Below, piece after piece: positions 1 through 5,243 of a stretch of DNA of 6,513 bases. The stretch lies in the NCBI GenBank assembly GCA_004552115.1, contig SFPH01000131.1, positions 1-6,513 of the forward strand. The letters are read 5' to 3'. A program made the translations under genes and the position numbers. This stretch comes from Bacteroidales bacterium. Its GTDB lineage: Bacteria; Bacteroidota; Bacteroidia; Bacteroidales; UBA932. Below the pieces are notes generated by a model that ran no database searches, was not told where the DNA came from, and saw only the letters and a program-made list of their open reading frames with translations. Every line of letters starts with the position of its first letter. Positions within the stretch are counted from its first letter, which is position 1.

Positions 1-684
1 TACGTAGGCCTCGCTGGCGTACCAGATGCCCTTGTACTTGCCTGTCTCGCCCCAGGAGTTCTTGACCATATAATACTTGTTGCCGAACTGGTCCCTGGCG
101 ATTCCGAAAATCTGCATTCCATGGTCGTCGGTGGTAGTCTTCTCGTCGTAACCCTTCTGGCGGAATTCCTGTGTAGCCTCTATCTCTTCAGGAGCGGACT
201 CCTCTGCAGGCTCACCGGATTTGCCAACCCATCTTTCCTGATCTGAACCCGAAGTCTTTTTTGCGTCTGCAAGAAGCTGTGCCAATCCATCTCTGGTGAA
301 GCCTTTCTCGCTGACATCGCTGGCCCAGGCAATTGTGAAACCGTTCATTATGGCATTGTCGATAACAGCCATGAAATCGTCGATCGGGACATTCCAGTCC
401 TGGTCGTAGCGCCAGTTGTCGCAGATCTCGAGGGCGAACTTCTTGTAGAAAGGATGGTGGGTATAGGATGTGAATGATACGTAATCATCCGGATTGATCT
501 TGTAAGAGTCTCTATATGAGGCAGGTGTATAGGTCTTCCCATTGTACTCGAACTCGGTCGGGCATTCTCCCAGATATGCGTCAACTATGCCTTTGAAGCC
601 CTTCTTCCAGCCTGTGGAAAGTGTGCGGTTGGGATTCTTCGCAATAACCTCGACATAAGCCTTGGTGAGAGCGTCGAGCGATTT
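1..684 (-). CDS. C1-family cysteine peptidase, 3' part (frame-shifted; open at window edge)
   Basis: The continuation of the peptidase is read in a different frame, with no stop from 684 down to position 1. It begins with SLDALTKAYVEVIAKNPNRT and runs through GWKKGFKGIVDAYLGE, NPDDYVSFTSYTHHPFY and NGFTIAWASDVSEKG. The catalytic His lies in DDHGMQIFG (codon 121-123) and the catalytic Asn in VKNSWG (codon 58-60), completing the Cys-His-Asn set begun in the 5' part. The last visible residues are WYASEAYV, so a short C-terminus, perhaps 30 residues judging by remembered homologues, lies outside the window. An in-frame ATG at 724-726 could be called as a start by gene finders, but the residues between it and 684 are not family-like. 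Compared with remembered Bacteroides homologues, roughly 30-40 codons (the DVI..KHYGIVP region) are missing between the two parts. The product as sequenced would be inactive. Confidence 0.83.
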
Positions 685-1021
685 CGCTGCCGGCTCCGAA
701 GGTGAGATTCCCGTCGAGCCTGACATATTTCTCAGCCCTGTCCTGATAGGAATGGCTTACCACGAACATCTCAGAGAAGTCCGGATAAGCCGCAGGGTCC
801 TTGATTCCGTTGATCCTGATGGCTTCGGACTCGAGGAAGGCGAGTCCTGAGAAGCACCAGCAGGTACCTGAACGGTACTGGTTCTTGATCGGCGTTATAG
901 GATTTTCCTTGATTGTCGTGAATGTGAGTTCGCCCTTCTTTTCATTACCGGGAGCTGCCGGCTGGGCCATTGCCGAAACTGCGGCAAGCGCAATCAATGC
1001 TGTAGCAAAAATCTTTCTCAT
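682..1021 (-). CDS. Exported C1-family cysteine peptidase (bleomycin hydrolase / aminopeptidase C-like), 5' part of a broken gene
   Basis: This is the N-terminal part of a papain-fold peptidase of the type Bacteroidales export. Residues 1-19 form a signal peptide (MRKIF, then a hydrophobic stretch, then SAMA before Gln20), so the enzyme should act in the periplasm or outside the cell. The catalytic Cys54 (codon 860-862) lies in NQYRSGTCWCFSG, followed by a conserved segment with EMFVVSHSY and EKYVRLDGN. A Cys follows the catalytic Cys-Trp where Ser or Ala is more usual. I chose the ATG at 1019-1021: an in-frame ATG at 1046-1048 would sit almost at the predicted transcription start and would put nine polar residues before the signal peptide. 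Homology stops after residue 113 (GAGSE). The same frame runs on as unrelated sequence to a stop at 581, while the family sequence resumes in another frame. The family call is secure; whether the break is real is not. Confidence 0.85.
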
Positions 1022-1061
1022 GATAATATATGTCTTATTTACATTCAATTTGTACGAAAAG

Positions 1062-1092
1062 CAAATTTATGAAAATTAAGCCGAAAAACAAA
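1062..1092 (-). promoter_or_regulatory. Bacteroidetes-type promoter for the C1 peptidase
   Basis: On the minus strand a -33 box TTTG (plus positions 1089-1092) is followed after exactly 19 bases by a -7 box TAAATTTG (1062-1069). This is a full match to the Bacteroidetes consensus TTTG-N19..21-TAnnTTTG. Transcription should begin near 1055, giving a leader of roughly 35 bases before the ATG at 1021. It supports that start over the upstream ATG at 1048. No Shine-Dalgarno sequence is evident in the leader, which is A/T-rich, as is common in this phylum. Confidence 0.75.
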
Positions 1093-1099
1093 TCTTTAT

Positions 1100-1130
1100 T
1101 TTGAGGAGGAAACATTAATACGTAATTTTG
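1100..1130 (+). promoter_or_regulatory. Bacteroidetes-type promoter for the alpha/beta hydrolase
   Basis: The -33 box TTTG (1100-1103) and -7 box TAATTTTG (1123-1130) are separated by 19 bases, a full match to the phylum consensus. The predicted transcription start is about 1136-1138, only 6-8 bases before the ATG at 1144. The -33 box lies 7 bases from the -33 box of the divergent peptidase promoter, so the two promoters stand back to back and could compete for, or share, bound factors. Confidence 0.72.
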
Positions 1131-1143
1131 CCGGGCTCAACAG

Positions 1144-1797
1144 ATGACAGAAATGAGAAAACTCAGCATACTCTACATTCACGGGATGGGAGGCGGCATT
1201 GACAGCCGGATTCCCTCCGTACTCAAGGCGGACCTGGGGAAAAGTCTTCCGGAAGGGGTCGTGGCGGATGTGATCGTGAGGACATATGACATTGACCCTG
1301 ACATTGCCTTCGCCCAGATTACATCCTGGTTCAATGAAATCAGACCGGATCTGGTGATAGGGGAGTCTCTGGGCAGCCTTCACGCAATCCGCCTGAAAGG
1401 GGTGCCGCATATTCTGGTTTCTCCTGCCATCGGTGCGGCAAGATGGATGTCTTCAGTATCGCTGATTCCCGGCATACCTGCTTTGATGAGGCATGTTTTC
1501 AAGCCTTATTCTCCAGATCGTCAAGCACTTGACTTTACTCATAAGATACTTTGGCATTATCGGGGGATAAGAAAACAGGTGCTTGATCAGTCGCCGCGCA
1601 GGGGAGGAAATGACTATTTCTTCGCATTTTTCGGCACTGCGGACCATTACCGCAGGAGCGGGGTTGTCAGTGTCAGGAAATGGAGGAAATATTTCGGTGA
1701 TGACTCCTATAATATATATGAAGGTACCCACTTCATGGAAGATGAGTACCTTCATACCATGCTGATTCCGAAAATCATATCCGTGCTCGGACTTTAA
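1144..1797 (+). CDS. Small alpha/beta hydrolase (YqiA/UPF0227-like esterase fold)
   Basis: This 217-residue cytoplasmic protein has no signal peptide or membrane segment. A short beta strand leads into the oxyanion motif HGMGGG (residues 13-18). The nucleophile elbow is GESLGS (73-78) with Ser75 as nucleophile. The acid is probably Asp167 in GTADHYRR, and the base His196 in EGTHFMED near the C-terminus. The order and spacing fit a compact alpha/beta hydrolase with little or no lid, as in YqiA-type esterases; the substrate cannot be told from sequence. The start could be the ATG at 1144 or the in-frame ATG at 1153. The first is nearer the predicted transcription start and would make a nearly leaderless message; the second would have a leader of about 16 bases. 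No Shine-Dalgarno sequence precedes either. The gene is divergent from the peptidase and convergent with the aminotransferase, so it appears monocistronic. Confidence 0.82.
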   Translation: MTEMRKLSILYIHGMGGGIDSRIPSVLKADLGKSLPEGVVADVIVRTYDIDPDIAFAQITSWFNEIRPDLVIGESLGSLHAIRLKGVPHILVSPAIGAARWMSSVSLIPGIPALMRHVFKPYSPDRQALDFTHKILWHYRGIRKQVLDQSPRRGGNDYFFAFFGTADHYRRSGVVSVRKWRKYFGDDSYNIYEGTHFMEDEYLHTMLIPKIISVLGL

Positions 1798-1816
1798 TCC
1801 GGAGACGGGAAGTCCG
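1788..1816. terminator. Weak hairpin between convergent genes, possible terminator
   Basis: CGGACTT (1788-1794) pairs perfectly with AAGTCCG (1810-1816) across a 15-base loop. The stem spans the last codons of the hydrolase gene and most of the 23-base gap before the aminotransferase stop. No T-run follows on either strand, so intrinsic termination is doubtful. A direct repeat TCCGGAGA (1798-1805 and 1813-1820) overlaps it and offers an alternative reading of the same bases. Confidence 0.25.
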
Positions 1817-1820
1817 GAGA

Positions 1821-3023
1821 TCAGATTGTCCTGCCGGGATACTGCTGAAGACCTGCCTCGAGCACATCCATTGCCTTTACAAGTTCAGGAACCTCGAGGA
1901 CGTATGCTGCCCTGATGTGGTTGATGCCGGCTCCCGGGGTCTTGTAGAAGGAAGCGGCAGGTGTTACCATCGTGGTCTGTCCCTCGTGTCTGAACTCCGT
2001 GAGCATCCATTTCGCGAAGTTTTCAGCGTTGTCCACAGGAATCTCGGCAACTGTATAGAAGGCGCCCATCGGAAGCGGGGAATAGACTCCCGGCATCTTC
2101 AGCATTCTGCCTATCATGTAGTCCCTTCTCGTTATGTATTCCTTCTTGACTTCCTCGAAATAGGAATCCGGAGTGTCGAGGGCGCCGAGGGCCGCGAGCT
2201 GTCCGTAAATAGGAGGGCAGAGTCTTGCCTGGGCATATTTCATCGCTGCCTTCATCACTTCCTCATTGTGTGAGACGATGCAGCCGATACGGCAGCCGCA
2301 GAGATTATATCTCTTTGATACTGAATCGATAAGGATAACATTGTCCTCAAGTCCCGGGATGTTCATCGCCGAGAAATGAGGCTCGTCGGTATAGCAGAAC
2401 TCCCTGTAGACCTCGTCGGAAATGAGGAAGAGGTCGTGCTTGCGGGCGACTTCTCCGAGGGCGAGCATGTTCTCCTTGCTGTACAGGGTTCCGGTAGGAT
2501 TGCCCGGGTTGCTGATGAGGATGGCCTTGGTCCTCGGCGTGATGAGCTTCTCGAACTCGGCCACGTCAGGCACCTTGAAACCTTCCCTGATATCGGTATG
2601 GACGGCCTTCATCGTGATGCCGTTCATGAAGGCGAATGTGTTGTAGTTGGTATAGAAAGGTTCAAGGACAATGACCTCGTCGCCCTCGTCGCAGGTAATC
2701 TGGAGCGCGAGATTCACGCCTTCGCTTCCGGCTACGGTGACGATGAGTTCCCTGACATCAATGTCAATGCCGATTTTCCTGTAGTATTTTTCGACAAGCC
2801 CGCGGCGGAGTTCAATCAAACCTGCTGAATTGGAATAGGATACGTGATCCAATGTGTTCTTTCTTACAGCCTCCAGTGCGCATTCCGGAGACTTGATGTC
2901 CGGCTGGCCTACATTGAGGTGATACACCTTTACGCCTTCTTCCTTGGCGGCGTCAGCGAAAGGAACCAGCTTGCGGATTGCGGAAGCCGGCATCTGTTGG
3001 GACTTGTTGGAGATTTTTGCCAT
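1821..3023 (-). CDS. PLP-dependent aminotransferase, class I/II (aspartate aminotransferase-like, AspB group)
   Basis: This complete 400-residue fold-type I aminotransferase should move an amino group between an amino acid and a 2-oxo acid in the cytoplasm. Motifs appear in the family order: NVGQPD (37-42), SYSNSAGLIELR (62-73), the cofactor-phosphate region VAGSEG (97-102), NPGNPTG (172-178), SDEVY with Asp203 and Tyr206 contacting the PLP ring, Lys237 in DSVSKRYN as the Schiff-base lysine, and Arg371 in HIRAAY for the substrate carboxylate. Substrate choice (aspartate, aromatic or other) cannot be settled. The frame is open upstream to an ATG at 3113, but I place the start at 3021-3023 (MAKISNKS). 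The extra 30 residues would be lysine-rich, cross the promoter and extend beyond the family N-terminus. It diverges from glutamine synthetase, which suggests a role in amino-nitrogen metabolism; this is inference from position. Confidence 0.92.
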   Translation of the reverse strand: MAKISNKSQQMPASAIRKLVPFADAAKEEGVKVYHLNVGQPDIKSPECALEAVRKNTLDHVSYSNSAGLIELRRGLVEKYYRKIGIDIDVRELIVTVAGSEGVNLALQITCDEGDEVIVLEPFYTNYNTFAFMNGITMKAVHTDIREGFKVPDVAEFEKLITPRTKAILISNPGNPTGTLYSKENMLALGEVARKHDLFLISDEVYREFCYTDEPHFSAMNIPGLEDNVILIDSVSKRYNLCGCRIGCIVSHNEEVMKAAMKYAQARLCPPIYGQLAALGALDTPDSYFEEVKKEYITRRDYMIGRMLKMPGVYSPLPMGAFYTVAEIPVDNAENFAKWMLTEFRHEGQTTMVTPAASFYKTPGAGINHIRAAYVLEVPELVKAMDVLEAGLQQYPGRTI

Positions 3024-3059
3024 ATTGTTTCGTTTTAATCTAATTTTCAGCCTGAAATC

Positions 3060-3091
3060 TTTCACAAAGATAGTGATTTTCTTTATCTTTG
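3060..3091 (+). promoter_or_regulatory. Probable promoter for glutamine synthetase
   Basis: The -7 box TATCTTTG (3084-3091) is a full match to TAnnTTTG. A three-of-four -33 box, TTTC (3060-3063), lies 20 bases upstream. The predicted start of transcription near 3097-3099 gives a leader of about 24 bases before the ATG at 3122. It occupies the same DNA as the opposite promoter for the aminotransferase. Confidence 0.6.
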
Positions 3092-3093
3092 TG
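3063..3093. repeat. Perfect 10-bp inverted repeat with an 11-base spacer in the divergent control region
   Basis: CACAAAGATA (3063-3072) is the exact reverse complement of TATCTTTGTG (3084-3093). Each arm contains a match to the -7 box TAnnTTTG, one facing each way. The repeat may simply reflect two promoters pointing apart, but the identity extends two bases beyond the box and covers its variable positions, so an operator or a structured site is also possible. Confidence 0.7.
3065..3072 (-). promoter_or_regulatory. Possible -7 element for the aminotransferase
   Basis: On the minus strand this reads TATCTTTG, a full -7 match, about 42 bases upstream of the aminotransferase ATG. No TTTG lies 19-21 bases further upstream (plus positions 3092-3097 read TGGACG), so it is only half supported. 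An activator could compensate for the missing -33 box. Confidence 0.42.
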
Positions 3094-3121
3094 GACGTGC
3101 TTAACAAAATCACATAAAATT

Positions 3122-4546
3122 ATGTCAACTTTCAGACAAAGGGCTTTGGACGAAGCCGCCGCTCATACTACAGGGCGTTATTTTGTAGAAGACAGACCGA
3201 TCTCGGCCTATTTCGGAGAGAACGTGTTCGACCTCCCGAAGATGAGGAAGTACATGTCCCAGACAGCCTATGATGCCGTTCTTGCAGCAGTCAGGTTCGG
3301 CAAGACTATCGACAGGTCTGTAGCCAATGAGATTGCTTCAGCAATGAAAACCTGGGCACTGGAGAGGGGAGCGACACATTACACCCATCTCTTCCAGCCT
3401 CTTACAGGTTCTACTGCGGAGAAGCACGAGGCCTTCGTGACCGTGAAGGACGGACAGGCCTTCGAGCGTTTCAGCGGCAGCGCACTGGTCCAGCAGGAGC
3501 CTGATGCTTCGAGTTTCCCTAACGGTGGCCTCCGTAACACTTTCGAGGCGAGGGGATATTCCGCCTGGGACCCGAACTCGCCGGTCTTCATCCTTGACGA
3601 GACTCTCTGCATCCCTTCAGTATTCGTTTCCTATACTGGAGAAGCTCTTGACATGAAAGTTCCTAATCTCCGTTCAATCCAGGCTCTCAGCGCAGCCGCA
3701 ACATCCGTCGCCAACCTTTTCGACGAGTCTGTGTCGGCCGTTTCCGTCAATGCCGGACTTGAGCAGGAGTATTTCCTTGTGGATGAGGCTCTGTACAATG
3801 CCAGGCCGGATCTGAAGCTCTGCGACAGGACCGTGATCGGACATACCTCAGCCAAGGACCAGCAGCTGTCAGACCACTATTTCGGAGCGATTCCGTCCAG
3901 GGTCGAGGCCTTCATGAAGGATTTCGAGACTGAAGCCTACAAGCTTGGAATCCAGCTCCAGACAAGGCATAACGAGGTGGCTCCGAACCAGTTCGAGTGC
4001 GCGCCTGTATTCTGCGAGGTGACCAGGGCCATCGACCAGAACATGCTCCTGATGATTCTCATGCCGAAAGTAGCCGAGAAGCATCATCTCAAGGTGATTT
4101 TCCATGAGAAGCCGTTCGACGGCATCAACGGAAGCGGCAAGCATTGCAACTGGTCTATGCAGACCGATACCGGTGTGAACCTCCTTTCCCCTGGCAAGAC
4201 TCCGGACAAGAACCTTCAGTTCCTCGCCGTATATTCGTCGGTAGTGCGTGCGGTATACCGCCACAACTATCTGCTGATGACCTCGGCATGTACATTGAAC
4301 AACTCCTACAGGCTTGGCGGTCACGAGGCTCCGCCTGCAGTGATGTCAATCTTCTCCGGCGCCACAGTCTCCAGGATTTTCGAGCGCATAATGAACATGA
4401 AGGACATGTCCGACGTGGAAGCCGGAAAGGCCTCCATCCAGATGGTCAGCTCCATTCCTGACCTTCTCCAGGACAATACTGACAGGAACAGGACATCACC
4501 GTTCGCATTCACCGGAAACCGTTTCGAGTTCAGAGAGTCTCAATGA
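3122..4546 (+). CDS. glnN: Glutamine synthetase type III, N-terminal and catalytic part (broken gene)
   Basis: This is the first 471 residues of a GSIII enzyme, which joins ammonia to glutamate using ATP to make glutamine. Recognised motifs are THYTHLFQPL (85-94), QQEPDASSFPNGG (124-136), LRNTFEARGY (137-146), the metal-binding strand GLEQEYFLVD (212-221), RHNEVAPNQFE (282-292), the FHEKPFDGINGSGKH segment (327-341) and TDRNRTSPFAFTGNRFEFR (453-471). The start at 3122 (MSTFRQRA) fits the predicted transcription start; an earlier in-frame ATG at 3089 lies inside the -7 region. After RFEFR, ending at 4534, the frame gives only E-S-Q and a stop at 4544-4546, while GSIII sequence resumes one base over. 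The missing stretch corresponds to the conserved region (GSSANC followed by an alanine-rich helix) just after the catalytic strand, so the protein as sequenced should not work. Either the gene is decayed or the assembly is wrong here. Confidence 0.9.
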   Translation: MSTFRQRALDEAAAHTTGRYFVEDRPISAYFGENVFDLPKMRKYMSQTAYDAVLAAVRFGKTIDRSVANEIASAMKTWALERGATHYTHLFQPLTGSTAEKHEAFVTVKDGQAFERFSGSALVQQEPDASSFPNGGLRNTFEARGYSAWDPNSPVFILDETLCIPSVFVSYTGEALDMKVPNLRSIQALSAAATSVANLFDESVSAVSVNAGLEQEYFLVDEALYNARPDLKLCDRTVIGHTSAKDQQLSDHYFGAIPSRVEAFMKDFETEAYKLGIQLQTRHNEVAPNQFECAPVFCEVTRAIDQNMLLMILMPKVAEKHHLKVIFHEKPFDGINGSGKHCNWSMQTDTGVNLLSPGKTPDKNLQFLAVYSSVVRAVYRHNYLLMTSACTLNNSYRLGGHEAPPAVMSIFSGATVSRIFERIMNMKDMSDVEAGKASIQMVSSIPDLLQDNTDRNRTSPFAFTGNRFEFRESQ

Positions 4547-5234
4547 CTTCAGGGCTGAGGTGGATGCCCTTGAGGCCAAGGGAGAGAGCCGTCAGAGTGC
4601 GGTTCTCAGCACGGTCCGCAAATTCATCTCCGAGGCTTCGAACGTGATGTTCGAGGGCAACGGCTACAGCAAGGAATGGGAGGAAGAGTCAGCGCGCAGG
4701 GGTCTCAAGGCCGTACGCAATGTGCCTGAGGCATACAAGGTTTACATTGACCCGAAGACTGTTGAAATGTTCAGCAGGCTTGGCGTCCTCTCTCCGGTAG
4801 AGTCCGAGGCCCGCTACGAGGTGCTCAATGAGACTTATGTTAAGAAGCTCCAGATAGAGGCGAGAATCATCGGCGACGTATGTCTGAACCACGTCATTCC
4901 TGCAGCCGTAAGCTACCAGAACATCCTCATAAAGAGCATCAAGGGCTGCAAGGATGTATTCGGTGACGAGTACAGGGATCTCTGCAAGGCCGATATGGAG
5001 ACCTACAGGCATATTTCAGGTTTTGTAAACAATATTTCCGCCAATGTGGCAGAGCTTGTCGAGGCCCGCAAGAAGGCCAACAAGGTCGAGAACATGGCTG
5101 AGAGGGCTTATCTCTATTCTACGGAGGTGAAGGCCGCGATGGACAAGGTGCGCTACAATGCGGACCACCTCGAGATGCTCGTTGACGACGAGCTCTGGCC
5201 GCTTCCGAAGTACAGGGAGCTCCTGTTCTTTTAA
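4536..5234 (+). CDS. glnN: Glutamine synthetase type III, C-terminal part (frame-shifted continuation)
   Basis: The frame offset by one base from the upstream part continues the GSIII C-terminal domain for 232 residues. It starts with SLNDFRAEVDAL and includes FEGNGYSKEWEEESARRGL, IEARIIGDVCLNHVIPAAVSYQN, EARKKAN, DHLEMLVDDELWPLPKYREL and a stop at 5232-5234. The end matches the usual GSIII terminus. A GTG at 4560 is the first plausible start for gene finders, but there is no Shine-Dalgarno sequence and it falls inside conserved sequence, so independent translation is unlikely. The two parts together total about 703 residues. Adding the roughly 21 missing residues gives about 724, close to the usual GSIII length of about 730. 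This supports a single short internal loss in one gene rather than two separate genes. Confidence 0.88.
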   Translation, partial: SLNDFRAEVDALEAKGESRQSAVLSTVRKFISEASNVMFEGNGYSKEWEEESARRGLKAVRNVPEAYKVYIDPKTVEMFSRLGVLSPVESEARYEVLNETYVKKLQIEARIIGDVCLNHVIPAAVSYQNILIKSIKGCKDVFGDEYRDLCKADMETYRHISGFVNNISANVAELVEARKKANKVENMAERAYLYSTEVKAAMDKVRYNADHLEMLVDDELWPLPKYRELLFF

Positions 5235-5243
5235 TTTTGATTG

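Noticed and set aside
801..1079. Plus-strand open frame with an apparent membrane segment (FSLIVVNVSS and onward)
   Set aside because: It is antisense to the peptidase signal peptide and catalytic Cys region. The hydrophobicity is a by-product of complementing that sequence.
1105..1110. AGGAGG, a strong Shine-Dalgarno-like sequence upstream of the hydrolase
   Set aside because: It lies 33 bases before the ATG and upstream of the -7 box, so it should not be in the message. No start codon follows at a useful distance.
1521..1586. 8-bp inverted repeat TCAAGCAC (1521-1528) / GTGCTTGA (1579-1586) inside the hydrolase gene
   Set aside because: The arms are 50 bases apart in coding sequence with no sign of a mobile element or frame disruption. 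A chance match is likely.
2376..2828. 150-codon open frame on the plus strand opposite the aminotransferase
   Set aside because: The opposite strand encodes a complete aminotransferase with all its motifs. This is a GC-rich antisense shadow with no recognisable protein features.
3869..4324. 151-codon open frame on the minus strand opposite glutamine synthetase
   Set aside because: It is an antisense shadow of conserved GSIII motifs such as RHNEVAPNQFE. It has no recognisable domain and no promoter.
4530..4562. Programmed ribosomal frameshift as an explanation for the glutamine synthetase break
   Set aside because: There is no slippery heptamer, and a frameshift would not restore the roughly 21 missing conserved residues. 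Deletion or assembly error fits better.
5232..5239. TAATTTTG, a match to the -7 box just before the lipoprotein gene
   Set aside because: There is no TTTG 19-21 bases upstream, and transcription would start at or after the ATG at 5244. It is probably chance overlap with the TAA stop and AT-rich gap.
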